Shown: positions 7,176 to 15,482, numbered from the stretch's first letter. The stretch: DNA of 64,000 nucleotides from Prevotella sp. (GCA_017651265.1 JAGCDO010000047.1:31608-95607); one strand, 5' to 3'. Notes: a model not told the origin generated them from the sequence alone. Made by a program: numbers and translations.

Positions 7176-8966
7176 ATGGAAGAATATATTGTATCAGCAC
7201 GCAAATACCGGCCGATGACCTTCGATTCGGTGGTGGGACAGGAGGCACTGACCACCACGCTGAAGAATGCGGTGAAGAGCGGAAAGCTGGCACATGCCTA
7301 CCTTTTCTGCGGACCGCGAGGCGTGGGAAAAACCACCTGCGCACGCATCTTCGCCAAGGCCATCAACTGTGAGACGCCCACCGAAGAGGGGGAAGCATGC
7401 AACCACTGCGAAAGCTGCCAGGCCTTCAACGAACAGCGGTCGTATAACATCTTCGAGCTGGATGCTGCCTCGAACAACTCCGTGGAGAACATCAAGGTGT
7501 TGATGGAGCAGACACGCATCCCGCCGCAGATAGGCAAATATAAGGTGTTCATCATCGACGAGGTGCACATGCTTTCCACTGCTGCCTTCAATGCCTTCCT
7601 CAAGACCTTGGAGGAGCCGCCAGCACATGTCATCTTCATCCTCGCCACGACCGAGAAGCACAAGATCCTGCCCACGATTATCAGTAGGTGCCAGATATAC
7701 GACTTTGAGCGTATGACTGTTCCCAATATCGTGAACCATCTGAAGATGGTGGCCGAGAAAGAAGGCATCACTTACGAGGAGGAGGCGCTGAACATCATTG
7801 CCGAGAAGGCTGATGGCGGTATGCGCGACGCGCTGTCGGTATTCGACCAGGTGGCTTCTTTCTGTCAGGGGAACATCACCTACCAGAAGGTGATAGACGA
7901 CCTGAATGTGCTCGATACGGAGAACTATTTCAACATCATCAACCTGGCGTTGGAGAACAAGGTGGCCGATATCATGGTACTGCTGAACAACGTCATCAAC
8001 AACGGCTTCGATGGCGGTCATCTCATCAGCGGACTGGCTGCGCATGTGCGTAACGTACTGATGGCGAAAGATGAGCAGACCATCCCGCTGCTGGAGGTGA
8101 GTCAGCGCCAACGCGACCAATACCGCGAGCAGGCTAAGAAATGCCCGCCCTCGTTCCTGTATAAGGCGCTGAAGATCATGAACGACTGTGATGTGAACTA
8201 CCGCCAGAGCAGTAATAAGCGACTGCTGGTGGAGCTCACCCTGATTCAGGTGGCGCAGATCACGCAGGAGGATGATACGCCTTCGGCGGGGCGCAGCCCT
8301 AAGCGATTAAAATCCCTGTTCAAGAAACTTGTCAAGAACGTTCAAGTCAAGGTTGCTCCACAGGGTGGCACCGAACGTTCCCAGAAAAAGAGCGGTGAGC
8401 CCACAGCGCCCGTCGTTCAACCTGCTGATACTGCTCCTGAAACACCGGCAGCACCTGAAACTCCTGCAGCACCAGCAACACCACAACCCCAGCAACGTGT
8501 GCGTCTTGGCTCGATTGGTATGACCTTCGCCAACCTGAGTAAGAGCGGGAAGAAACCTGTTTTCCAGAATGAGAATGAAGAGGAGGCGCAGACGGGCGAA
8601 CAACGGGTGTTCGACGAGGATATGCTGTTGATGCAATGGACGGCCATGTGTAACCGTATGCCGCAGCAGATGACTGCCATGGCCACGCGCATGAAGAACA
8701 TGACACCGGTCATTACCGAATTCCCCCATATCGAGGTGGTGATTGACAATGAGATTCTGCTCGATCAGATGAAGACCATCCAGAAACGTATCCGCAACAC
8801 CCTCGTCACGAATCTCCATAACAACGACATCACTCTTCACCTGCGTTTGGCCAAGCCCGATGAGGTGAAGAAGATTCTGAATAACCGCGAAATGCTGGAA
8901 GAGATGCGGACTAAACACCCCGCATTGGAACATTTGCTCGGAAAGCTGGAACTGGAGCTTGTATAA
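7176..8966 (+). CDS. dnaX: DNA polymerase III subunit gamma/tau
   Basis: Clamp-loader ATPase of the replisome (596 residues). Walker A GPRGVGKT lies at about 46-53, four cysteines of the zinc module at about 64-79, Walker B-type DEVHML at about 129, and the sensor SRCQ follows. The AAA+ lid and clamp-loader domain III run to about residue 360. A basic, then Pro/Ala-rich linker (about 370-440) leads to a tau-like C-terminal domain. I see no A AAA AAG slippery site; the longest A run in the linker is five bases, so a programmed gamma frameshift is not supported. Confidence 0.95.
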   Translation: MEEYIVSARKYRPMTFDSVVGQEALTTTLKNAVKSGKLAHAYLFCGPRGVGKTTCARIFAKAINCETPTEEGEACNHCESCQAFNEQRSYNIFELDAASNNSVENIKVLMEQTRIPPQIGKYKVFIIDEVHMLSTAAFNAFLKTLEEPPAHVIFILATTEKHKILPTIISRCQIYDFERMTVPNIVNHLKMVAEKEGITYEEEALNIIAEKADGGMRDALSVFDQVASFCQGNITYQKVIDDLNVLDTENYFNIINLALENKVADIMVLLNNVINNGFDGGHLISGLAAHVRNVLMAKDEQTIPLLEVSQRQRDQYREQAKKCPPSFLYKALKIMNDCDVNYRQSSNKRLLVELTLIQVAQITQEDDTPSAGRSPKRLKSLFKKLVKNVQVKVAPQGGTERSQKKSGEPTAPVVQPADTAPETPAAPETPAAPATPQPQQRVRLGSIGMTFANLSKSGKKPVFQNENEEEAQTGEQRVFDEDMLLMQWTAMCNRMPQQMTAMATRMKNMTPVITEFPHIEVVIDNEILLDQMKTIQKRIRNTLVTNLHNNDITLHLRLAKPDEVKKILNNREMLEEMRTKHPALEHLLGKLELELV

Positions 8967-8973
8967 AGCAGCC

Positions 8974-10011
8974 TTAAATCAGCGTCATTCCTAACTGATG
9001 ACATTCCTTGCGCATCTCATCCGGCCATATACTGGCCTGGATCTCACCGAGATGAGCTTTCTGGAGGAGTACCATACACAGACGACTCTGACCGATACCG
9101 CCGCCCACGCTGAGGGGCAGTTCGCCATTAAGAAGCTTCTGGTGGAAATACAGCTGGGCGCGATCCTGCTTACCGGTAATCTCCAACTGGCGGGTCAGAC
9201 TCTCCTGATCCACACGAATACCCATGGATGACAGTTCTACAGCACGCCCCAGCACAGGATACCAAATCAGGATATCACCGTTCAAGCCCTTCTTGCCATC
9301 ACCGCACTCTGTGGTCCAGTCGTCATAGTCGGGTGCACGACCGTCGTGGGGTTCTCCGTTGGCCAGCTTACCGCCGATACCTATGATGAAGACCGCTCCG
9401 TACTTCTTCGCAATCAGGTCTTCACGTTCCTTGACGCTCTTATCGGGATACATCGCCAGCAGGTCCTCACTGTGGATGAAATGAATCTCCTGCGGCAGGA
9501 AGGGGTTCAGCTTACAATAGCGTTCGCACACCAGGAACTCTGTGCGGAGGATGGCGGCATAGATTCGACGTACAATGTTCTTCAGGAAGTCGAGGTTACG
9601 CTGGTCGCGCGTAATCACAGCCTCCCAGTCCCATTGGTCAACATACAATGAGTGAAGGTTATCCAGCTCCTCGTCGGCACGGATGGCATTCATGTCGGTA
9701 TAGACGCCATACCCCGGCTCCACATGATACTCAGCCAAGGTGAGTCGCTTCCATTTCGCCAGCGAATGCACCACCTCTGCCTTGGCATCACCCAGATCCT
9801 TGATGGGGAAGGTAACAGGACGCTCCACACCGTTCAGGTCGTCGTTGATACCCAGTCCTTGGAGCACGAAAAGCGGTGCGGTTACACGGCGCAGACGAAG
9901 CTCCGTACTGAGGTTCTGCTGGAAGAATTCCTTAATCAGTTTAATGCCCTGCTCGGTCTGTCGCATATCAAGCACAGACTCATAGTCGATGGGCTTCATA
10001 ATCTTACTCAT
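8974..10011 (-). CDS. asnA: Aspartate-ammonia ligase (asparagine synthetase A)
   Basis: Ammonia-dependent asparagine synthetase related to class II aminoacyl-tRNA synthetases (345 residues, family-typical). Recognisable stretches are VTAPLFV near residue 45, GVERPVTF, SLAKWKR(L), VDQWDWE, and the C-terminal GGGIGQSRLCM motif 3. It makes asparagine from aspartate, ammonia and ATP in the cytoplasm. It converges on dnaX with a 7-base gap and has its own promoter box at 10049. Confidence 0.95.
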   Translation of the reverse strand: MSKIMKPIDYESVLDMRQTEQGIKLIKEFFQQNLSTELRLRRVTAPLFVLQGLGINDDLNGVERPVTFPIKDLGDAKAEVVHSLAKWKRLTLAEYHVEPGYGVYTDMNAIRADEELDNLHSLYVDQWDWEAVITRDQRNLDFLKNIVRRIYAAILRTEFLVCERYCKLNPFLPQEIHFIHSEDLLAMYPDKSVKEREDLIAKKYGAVFIIGIGGKLANGEPHDGRAPDYDDWTTECGDGKKGLNGDILIWYPVLGRAVELSSMGIRVDQESLTRQLEITGKQDRAQLYFHQKLLNGELPLSVGGGIGQSRLCMVLLQKAHLGEIQASIWPDEMRKECHQLGMTLI

Positions 10012-10048
10012 TGTCGTCTTTTATCTGTATTTTTGTCAAAACTGCCTG

Positions 10049-10056
10049 CAAAGGTA
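10049..10056 (-). promoter_or_regulatory. -7 promoter box (TACCTTTG) for asnA
   Basis: CAAAGGTA on the plus strand, 38 bases upstream of the asnA ATG. The 213-base spacer to 10224 otherwise holds A/T-rich sequence, a heptad hairpin (10141-10193) and a terminator-like hairpin (10198). Confidence 0.65.
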
Positions 10057-10140
10057 AGAAGAAAATATTAAAATGCAAGAGAATTTTTATATTTTTCTCG
10101 CATTTTGCAAGCAAAAATAGACAAAATATAGACAAAACGA

Positions 10141-10193
10141 CAAGAAGCAAGAAGCAAGAGCACTATTCTCTTGCTTCTTACCTCTTGCTTCTA
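10141..10193. repeat. Palindromic heptad element (AGAAGCA units in inverted arms)
   Basis: The left arm is built of AAGAAGC units and the right arm of CTTGCTTCT units. The inner arms AGAAGCAAGAG and CTCTTGCTTCT are perfectly complementary around a 7-base loop. Related AAGAAGC units are found in the 3' end of pth (47252). Confidence 0.75.
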
Positions 10194-10197
10194 AAAG

Positions 10198-10217
10198 TTT
10201 CGCATGCACATGCGAAA
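10198..10217 (-). terminator. Hairpin terminator candidate after the TMEM43 gene
   Basis: TTTCGCATG and CATGCGAAA are exact inverted repeats 2 bases apart, 8 bases past the TMEM43-like stop, with CTTTT following on the minus strand. Confidence 0.45.
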
Positions 10218-10224
10218 TTTAATT

Positions 10225-11586
10225 CTATACCTGCTGTATTTCCGGTTGCAAGTCTCTCTTCCGGGCCAGCTCCTTCAGTTTGTCCTTACCCTTGAAGGCG
10301 AATACCCAGATGAGGAAGGCTGCGATGGCCAAGAGGATAATTCCGATAATCGGACGGTAGAACAGCCAGGCAATGGCAATGATGATGAGCGACCATACAA
10401 TGCCGACCACCGTGCAAACCACACCAACGCCCCAGCCCACGATGTTGGCCACGAAGGGCACCACCTTGAGGACGGTAGAGAGAATATCGAAGATACCCTT
10501 CAGACCGGTGATTACGAGGATGACACCTAAGATACGAAGAACCCAAAGGAAGAGATGGTTCTGCGAGTGCTCGCTTTCGAAGATCTCGTCCATGTCCTGC
10601 TTACCCATGCGCACAACCGAGAAGGTCTTACCGTTCTTGGCCTTATACGACTTGAATGTATCGCCGCTCACCTTGGCCATGATGGTGATCATAGCGGGAA
10701 CCACCTTCTCGAAGGTGATACGCACATCACCCACCTGCGGACTGGTAGGCGACTGTCCGAAATACAATATGTTTCCTGCCTGATGCACAAAGTCGTAGTC
10801 TTTCTTGTTCTCCTGCGGCACACTGTCGGGCACGATGGTCTTCACCGAATCGGGAATAGCAGCCAGGGTGGAATCACCTACTACGGTGTTCACCACGTTC
10901 TGCACCACCTGCTGGGCAGTTGGCAGCGGACCGTTATAGCGTACGTGGATGTCCCTGCAGGCCTTGTCCCATGCCTTCAGCTGGTTGTCGGCCAGACTCA
11001 CCACCACGGGCTCCATGGAACGGATGCTGTGAATCTGACTCTCGTTCAGCTTATAGGCGCCGAAGGTGACATTCTCGGCCCACTGCGTGGCATTCTCGGC
11101 GGTTGTCAGCACATAGTTCTTCTGCTGATAAGCAGGATCGTGGAAGGTTGACGACTGCACCGGTCGGCTCACCCACTCCATGGTATAGGTATAGGTGGTA
11201 ACGGTTTCCTGCTTACCGCCCAGTTTGTCATGACTCTCACTCGAAGCATGCTCCACCCACTGGTAGTACTCCACGGTACGCTGCAATCCGATGGCACGCT
11301 CGCCCAGTCCGTACTCCTTATCCACCAGTGAATCCTGTGTGGTAGCCACTGCCGAGGCATGAATCAGCTCACCGTCGTATTCGGGGTTGATCTTGTTCAC
11401 GCTCTCCATTTCCACGGCCACTTTCTCCGCTTCGTTAAGCATCTTGTCGGTCTTCACCGCCCTACCTTCGTTCCACCACAGTAATGCGGTACCGATACAG
11501 AAGAGGATGAAGCCACCTCCGATTCCTTTGAACGAGCTACCCACACGTTGGCCATAGCTCCGAGTTGTTGTTTCTTGATAAGCCAT
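10225..11586 (-). CDS. TMEM43 (LUMA) family membrane protein
   Basis: The 453-residue product has one membrane helix near the N-terminus (about 20-40), a long extracytoplasmic domain (about 45-345) and a cluster of three to four helices at the C-terminus (about 345-430). This topology and segments such as WWNEGRAVKT and GDVRITFEKV match the TMEM43 family, known from animal nuclear envelope and ER membrane and found scattered in bacteria, where its role is unknown. It has its own promoter box at 11650. Confidence 0.8.
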   Translation of the reverse strand: MAYQETTTRSYGQRVGSSFKGIGGGFILFCIGTALLWWNEGRAVKTDKMLNEAEKVAVEMESVNKINPEYDGELIHASAVATTQDSLVDKEYGLGERAIGLQRTVEYYQWVEHASSESHDKLGGKQETVTTYTYTMEWVSRPVQSSTFHDPAYQQKNYVLTTAENATQWAENVTFGAYKLNESQIHSIRSMEPVVVSLADNQLKAWDKACRDIHVRYNGPLPTAQQVVQNVVNTVVGDSTLAAIPDSVKTIVPDSVPQENKKDYDFVHQAGNILYFGQSPTSPQVGDVRITFEKVVPAMITIMAKVSGDTFKSYKAKNGKTFSVVRMGKQDMDEIFESEHSQNHLFLWVLRILGVILVITGLKGIFDILSTVLKVVPFVANIVGWGVGVVCTVVGIVWSLIIIAIAWLFYRPIIGIILLAIAAFLIWVFAFKGKDKLKELARKRDLQPEIQQV

Positions 11587-11649
11587 ATTTATAAGTTTTA
11601 ATGATTGATGTCACACTGTTTTGCTCAGTTGGTTTTGCCAATTTGACGG

Positions 11650-11657
11650 CAAAGATA
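11650..11657 (-). promoter_or_regulatory. -7 promoter box (TATCTTTG) for the TMEM43 gene
   Basis: CAAAGATA on the plus strand, 64 bases upstream of the TMEM43-like start. Confidence 0.65.
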
Positions 11658-11763
11658 AATAAAAAGATGGAATAATCGTCGCCTTTTGTGCGAAAAAGTG
11701 TGGATTTGCGTACGAATCCATCAGTTTTTCTTGCAATTATGTAAAAATTTATCATTTTATGCT

Positions 11764-11771
11764 TATCTTTG
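11764..11771 (+). promoter_or_regulatory. -7 promoter box (TATCTTTG) for the GPH symporter gene
   Basis: Exact box 29 bases before the ATG at 11800. Its position rules out the longer in-frame start at 11686. Confidence 0.7.
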
Positions 11772-11799
11772 CGGCATCAATCATGAAGCTATCAGACAC

Positions 11800-13212
11800 A
11801 TGGAAAGTGCTATTAACGGATATTACAAACTCTCGTGGAGGGAACGCATCGGGTTTTGCTCAGGCGATTTGGCCCAGAACCTGATCTATCAGACAGTCAG
11901 CATCTGGCTACTGTTCTACTATAACAACGTCTTTGGATTGGATTCGGCTGTGGTGGCCGTGATGTTCCTTGTGGTACGTATCATCGACGTGATATGGGAT
12001 CCGATGGTGGGGGCCATGGTGGATAAGTCGCACCCGCGCTGGGGCAAATACCGCTCGTGGCTGCTGTTCGGTGGAATCCCTCTGGCAGCCTTCGCCATGC
12101 TGTGCTTCTGGAACGGGTTCAGCGGATCGCTGCTCTATGCTTATATCACATATGTAGGACTGAGTATGTGCTTCACACTGATCAATGTGCCGTATGGTGC
12201 ATTGGGTACTTCGCTTACGCGCGACACCGATGAGATTACCATCCTGACCAGTGTGCGCATGATCATGGCTAATCTCGCAGGACTGATCATCAAGACGCTC
12301 CCGCTGGTCATCGTTCTCTTCGCACCGAAGGTGCTGAACCCACAGACGGGACAGATGGAGGCGGTGTATAACACCCCTGAGGCAGGCCAGGCGTGGTTCT
12401 TCACCATGAGCATCTTCGCCGTGACCGGTTTGATACTGCTGCTTGTCACATTCTTTGAGAGTAAGGAGCGCATCGTGATGGATAAGAGCGAGACCGCCAG
12501 TGTCAAGGTGAGCGACCTCTGGATGGAGTTGGTAAGGAACCGTCCGCTCAGAATTTTGTCTATCTTCTTCATCATCGCATTCACCACCATGAGCATCAGT
12601 AATGCAGCCGACTCATATTTCATGACGTTCAATATGCATGCCACGCCGTTCATGACCACAGTGTTCATGTGGCTTGGCACCATTCCCGCATTCATCTTCC
12701 TACCCATGGTACCTGCCATCAAACGGAAGATCGGTAAGAACGGGATGTTCCGCCTGTTCCTCGGAATAGCTATTGCGGCCATGCTACTGATGTATCTCTG
12801 CTGCTCCATCCCCAGTCTGAAGACTTACGCCCCCTTGATCTTTGCGGTGCAGTTTGTCAAGAGCTCAGGTGTTGTGGTTGCCACGGGGTATATGTGGGCT
12901 CTGGTTCCCGAGGTGGTTACCTATAGCGAATATGCTTCGGGCAAGCGTGTGGCAGGCATCGTGAATGCACTGATCTGCATCTTCATGAAGGCAGGTATGG
13001 CGCTGGGTGGTGTCATCCCCGGACTGGTGCTTGCATGGGTTGACTTCAAGGCGGGTGAAACCGTACAGGCTCCGCTGGCTGAGCAGGGTATCCTCTGGCT
13101 CGTCACCTTGATTCCCGCCGTCCTGTTCGTTCTGGCCATCTACGTCATCGGTAAATACGAACTGAGTGATGAGAAGATGGACGAGATCAATGCTGCGGTC
13201 ACAAAACATTGA
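11800..13212 (+). CDS. GPH-family glycoside/pentoside/hexuronide:cation symporter
   Basis: The 470-residue transporter belongs to the MFS-related GPH family (MelB/YicJ type). The N-terminus (KLSWRERIGFCSGDLAQN), the segment WDPMVGAMVDKSHPRWGKYRSW (quoted in part: DPMVGAMVD, RWGKYR) and NVPYGALGTSLTRD are family hallmarks. About 12 membrane helices are visible. It should import a sugar or glycoside with Na+ or H+. Two enzyme genes follow in the same direction (an FMN-type 2-hydroxyacid enzyme and a TIM-barrel isomerase), suggesting a small sugar or sugar-acid utilisation cluster. Confidence 0.88.
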   Translation: MESAINGYYKLSWRERIGFCSGDLAQNLIYQTVSIWLLFYYNNVFGLDSAVVAVMFLVVRIIDVIWDPMVGAMVDKSHPRWGKYRSWLLFGGIPLAAFAMLCFWNGFSGSLLYAYITYVGLSMCFTLINVPYGALGTSLTRDTDEITILTSVRMIMANLAGLIIKTLPLVIVLFAPKVLNPQTGQMEAVYNTPEAGQAWFFTMSIFAVTGLILLLVTFFESKERIVMDKSETASVKVSDLWMELVRNRPLRILSIFFIIAFTTMSISNAADSYFMTFNMHATPFMTTVFMWLGTIPAFIFLPMVPAIKRKIGKNGMFRLFLGIAIAAMLLMYLCCSIPSLKTYAPLIFAVQFVKSSGVVVATGYMWALVPEVVTYSEYASGKRVAGIVNALICIFMKAGMALGGVIPGLVLAWVDFKAGETVQAPLAEQGILWLVTLIPAVLFVLAIYVIGKYELSDEKMDEINAAVTKH

Positions 13213-13297
13213 ACTTTTGGAGCAGCGAGTGTAAAACCAAGCTTGCTTGAGGTTTGCCGAGTCGTGACAAAAGTCATGGAACGGAGTGACATAACTA
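13209..13297. repeat. Intergenic repeat copy 1 (paired with 14241-14324)
   Basis: Begins TTGAACTTTTGGAGCAGCGA and ends with GAGTCGTGACAAAAGTCAT plus a short tail; both blocks recur in copy 2. Between them is a variable part that still forms a hairpin (arms AAACC..AAGC and GCTTGAGGTTT). It lies directly after the GPH symporter stop. Confidence 0.75.
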
Positions 13298-13334
13298 TGA
13301 ACTATGAACTATGAATTTTGAACTTTGAACTATA
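13291..13334. repeat. Heptad tract (ATGAACT / TTTGAAC units) before the 2-hydroxyacid gene
   Basis: Consecutive ACTATGA, ACTATGA, ACTATGA, ATTTTGA, ACTTTGA units lead up to the ATG at 13336. An alternative TTG start at 13318 lies in this tract. Confidence 0.75.
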
Positions 13335-13335
13335 T

Positions 13336-14217
13336 ATGCTGACATCAAATTCCGACAAGATCACGAGAGACTATTTCGACTCTCTGCTGATTGAGACACG
13401 TTACATGGATGCTGAGCTCCCGTCAACCGAGATGACGCTGTTCGGCGAAGTATTCCGCACACCGATAATGACCGCTGCCCTGTCGCATCTGCATAACTCC
13501 GCACGCAACGGTATGACCATCTATGCCCGTGCAGCTGCCCTGAGTGGTGCTGTGCATTGGGTGGGCATGGGTAGCGATCAGGAACTGGAGGACATCGTGG
13601 CCACTGGGGCCAGAACCATTAAGATTATCAAACCGCATGCTGATAACCGCGAGGTGTTCCGCAAGATTGAACATGCGGTCAAGGTGGGTTGTATGGCTGT
13701 GGGAATGGATATCGACCATGCCTTCAATTCCGAGGGTGGGTACGATAATGTGTTCGGACTTCCCATGAAGGCCAAAACCACTGAGGAGCTGACCGACTTT
13801 GTGCAGGCTGCTGGTGTGCCGTTCATCGCGAAAGGTGTGCTCAGTCCGCATGATGCCGAGAGGTGTTTGAAGGCTGGCTGTGCAGGTATGGTGGTGTCGC
13901 ACCATCATGGCATGATCCAATATGCCGTACCGCCGCTCATGGCGCTCCCGGATATTCTTTCTGTAACTGGTGGAGAAATACCGGTGTTTGTGGATTGCGG
14001 CATCGAAAGCGGAATGGATGCTTACAAGTGTCTGGCGCTCGGTGCTAAGGCCGTATCGGTGGGCCGTCATCTGATGCCGCTGCTCAAGGAAGGAGAAGAT
14101 GCTGTGTCGATTCGTATCAACGAGATGACCGCCGAACTGGCTGGTATCATGGCACGTACGGGCATCCCTGCGTTGGATAAGATGGACTCCACGGTTATTC
14201 ACAGGAGGGCTTTCTAA
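13336..14217 (+). CDS. FMN-dependent alpha-hydroxy-acid oxidizing family protein
   Basis: TIM-barrel protein of the lactate oxidase / L-lactate dehydrogenase family. Seen are MTAALSHL near residue 43, IIKPHAD, GMDIDHAF, PFIAKGVLSP (the Lys at the base of the barrel) and the FMN-phosphate region DCGIESGMDAYKCLALGAKAVSVGR (quoted in part: IESGMDAYK, GAKAVSVGR). It is short (294 residues against about 350-390). The usual catalytic SNHGGRQLD is replaced by SHHHGMIQYA, so the substrate or chemistry may differ. The start is the ATG after the heptad tract rather than TTG 13318. It sits between two copies of the same intergenic repeat. Confidence 0.75.
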   Translation: MLTSNSDKITRDYFDSLLIETRYMDAELPSTEMTLFGEVFRTPIMTAALSHLHNSARNGMTIYARAAALSGAVHWVGMGSDQELEDIVATGARTIKIIKPHADNREVFRKIEHAVKVGCMAVGMDIDHAFNSEGGYDNVFGLPMKAKTTEELTDFVQAAGVPFIAKGVLSPHDAERCLKAGCAGMVVSHHHGMIQYAVPPLMALPDILSVTGGEIPVFVDCGIESGMDAYKCLALGAKAVSVGRHLMPLLKEGEDAVSIRINEMTAELAGIMARTGIPALDKMDSTVIHRRAF

Positions 14218-14248
14218 CTTTGATCATTGAACTTTGAACTTTGAACTT
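14217..14248. repeat. Heptad tract (TTTGAAC units) after the 2-hydroxyacid gene
   Basis: AACTTTG, ATCATTG, AACTTTG, AACTTTG units begin at the gene's stop codon and run into intergenic repeat copy 2. Confidence 0.7.
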
Positions 14249-14324
14249 TTGGAGCAGCGAAGGCCATTGTACTTGTACATTTGGCTGAGTCGTGACAAAA
14301 GTCATAGAACGAAATGATATAACT
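14241..14324. repeat. Intergenic repeat copy 2 (paired with 13209-13297)
   Basis: Same flanking blocks as copy 1 (TTGAACTTTTGGAGCAGCGA; GAGTCGTGACAAAAGTCAT). The middle differs in sequence but again forms a hairpin (GCCATTGTAC / GTACATTTGGC around TT). Confidence 0.75.
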
Positions 14325-14351
14325 TTATGATTACCTTTGACTATTGACCAT
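14325..14351. repeat. Heptad tract (CTTTGAC units) before the isomerase gene
   Basis: TTATGATTACCTTTGACTAT matches the tract at about 1198-1215; the next gene's ATG follows at 14352. Confidence 0.6.
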
Positions 14352-15176
14352 ATGTATTTAGGTATTTCATCATCGTTGGAACATCACTCACCTGAGGAGT
14401 GGGCGGCGAAGCACAAGGCCCTCGGTCTCGACACCGTGAACTTCCCCGTTTGCTGTGACGACGGGGAGGATGTTTACATGGCGTATAAGAAGGCTGCCGA
14501 TCAAGCAAGACTCACCATTGCCGAGGTGGGGGTATGGCGCAACACCCTGGCTGCCGACCCCGATGAGCGTAAGCATTGGATTGACTATGCCGTGCGTCAG
14601 CTCCGTATGGCCGATGCTATCGGGGCCGACTGTTGTGTGAATGTGGTGGGCACACCCTACGGTCCGCGTTGGGATGGTGGTTATCGCGAGAACTTCAGTC
14701 GGGAGCTATGGAATATGGCAGTCAGCATGATTCAGCAGATCATCGATACGGCCCAGCCCACACATACCAAGTTCTGTATCGAGTCCATGCCGTGGATGAT
14801 TCCTAGCAGTCCCGACGAGTATCTGCGATTGATAGAAGATGTGGATCGTGAGATGTTCGGCACCCACCTCGATGTGGTGAACATGATTACCACGCCCCGC
14901 AGGTTTTTCTTCAATGATGAGTTCCTCGAGGAGTGTTTCCAGAAGCTACATGGAACCATTGTGAGCTGTCACCTGAAGGACATCCTGCTGAAGCCCGAAT
15001 ACACCTTCCAGCTTCAGGAGTGCGCTTGTGGCGAGGGCACCTTGAACCTGGAGCTATACGCCCAGTTAGCCACCGCCGAGAATCCCCACATGCCCATGAT
15101 CATCGAGCACCTCACCACCGATGAGGAGTACATAGCAAGTGTGAAATATGTGAGGGAGAGGTTTCGCCTTTCATAG
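14352..15176 (+). CDS. Sugar phosphate isomerase/epimerase (xylose isomerase-like TIM barrel)
   Basis: The 274-residue protein has the AP-endonuclease-2/xylose-isomerase-like fold: N-terminal SSSLEHHSPEEW, metal-ligand candidates in CIESMPWMIP, GTHLDVVNMI, SCHLKDI and IIEHLTTDEEY. Such enzymes isomerise or epimerise sugars and sugar acids. A TTG 15 bases upstream would extend the frame but lies in a heptad tract, so ATG 14352 is chosen. Together with the upstream GPH transporter and FMN enzyme it suggests a sugar or polyol pathway. The final codons (RFRLS) are part of a hairpin repeat that continues downstream. Confidence 0.8.
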   Translation: MYLGISSSLEHHSPEEWAAKHKALGLDTVNFPVCCDDGEDVYMAYKKAADQARLTIAEVGVWRNTLAADPDERKHWIDYAVRQLRMADAIGADCCVNVVGTPYGPRWDGGYRENFSRELWNMAVSMIQQIIDTAQPTHTKFCIESMPWMIPSSPDEYLRLIEDVDREMFGTHLDVVNMITTPRRFFFNDEFLEECFQKLHGTIVSCHLKDILLKPEYTFQLQECACGEGTLNLELYAQLATAENPHMPMIIEHLTTDEEYIASVKYVRERFRLS

Positions 15177-15290
15177 TTCCGAAGGGATAGGCTTTGCCTT
15201 TGTGTTTCCCCGTCGGGATTGGCTCTGCCGATCCCAGACCCTGCCACGGGCTGCTCTTTGATCCCGTTGGAATTGGCTTCGCCTTTCCCA
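15160..15290. repeat. Four hairpin-forming units (CCGnnGGGATnGGCTnTGCC type)
   Basis: Related units centred on GGTTTCGCC, GGCTTTGCC, GGCTCTGCC and GGCTTCGCC follow each other. The third unit is close to a full palindrome (GGGATTGGC TCT GCCGATCCC). The first unit is part of the isomerase coding sequence. A perfect 14-base palindrome GGCTGGCGCCAGCC follows at 15293-15306. Confidence 0.6.
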
Positions 15291-15319
15291 TAGGCTGGCG
15301 CCAGCCATCCTACAAAATC

Positions 15320-15375
15320 TTAAAAGGAGCTCTGAAAAGTTGAAAGCAAGCTTTCCTTTTCATTACTCCTTTTAA
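15320..15375. repeat. Nested inverted repeat, possible terminator
   Basis: Outer arms TTAAAAGGAG / CTCCTTTTAA enclose inner arms GAAAAG-GAAAGC / GCTTTC-CTTTTC around a 2-base centre. Located 7 bases downstream of the tRNA 3' end on the minus strand, so it could end tRNA transcription. The 364-base gene-free stretch 15177-15540 holds this, the hairpin units, the tRNA and its promoter. Confidence 0.55.
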
Positions 15376-15382
15376 TCTTTCG

Positions 15383-15456
15383 TGATCCCGAAGGGATTCA
15401 AACCCTTGACCTTCAGAACCGGAATCTGACGCTCTATTCAGCTAAGCTACGGGACC
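15383..15456 (-). tRNA. tRNA-Arg (anticodon CCG)
   Basis: The minus strand folds into a full 74-nt cloverleaf: acceptor GGTCCCG pairs with CGGGATC (one G-U), anticodon stem TCAGA/TCTGA with loop TTCCGGT (anticodon CCG, reads CGG), T stem AAGGG/CCCTT with loop TTTGAAT, discriminator A. CCA is not encoded. A TATCTTTG box lies 19 bases upstream. Confidence 0.93.
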
Positions 15457-15474
15457 TTTTTCTCAATTCGGGTG

Positions 15475-15482
15475 CAAAGATA
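15475..15482 (-). promoter_or_regulatory. -7 promoter box (TATCTTTG) for tRNA-Arg
   Basis: CAAAGATA on the plus strand, 19 bases before the tRNA 5' end on the minus strand. Confidence 0.65.

Noticed and set aside
8385-8400. Possible dnaX programmed frameshift at CCAGAAAAAG
   Set aside because: Only five A residues and no A AAA AAG heptamer in the right frame; no strong downstream hairpin seen.
11686-11799. Longer N-terminus for the GPH symporter
   Set aside because: The extension crosses the -7 box at 11764 and is not hydrophobic family sequence; ATG 11800 fits the family start.
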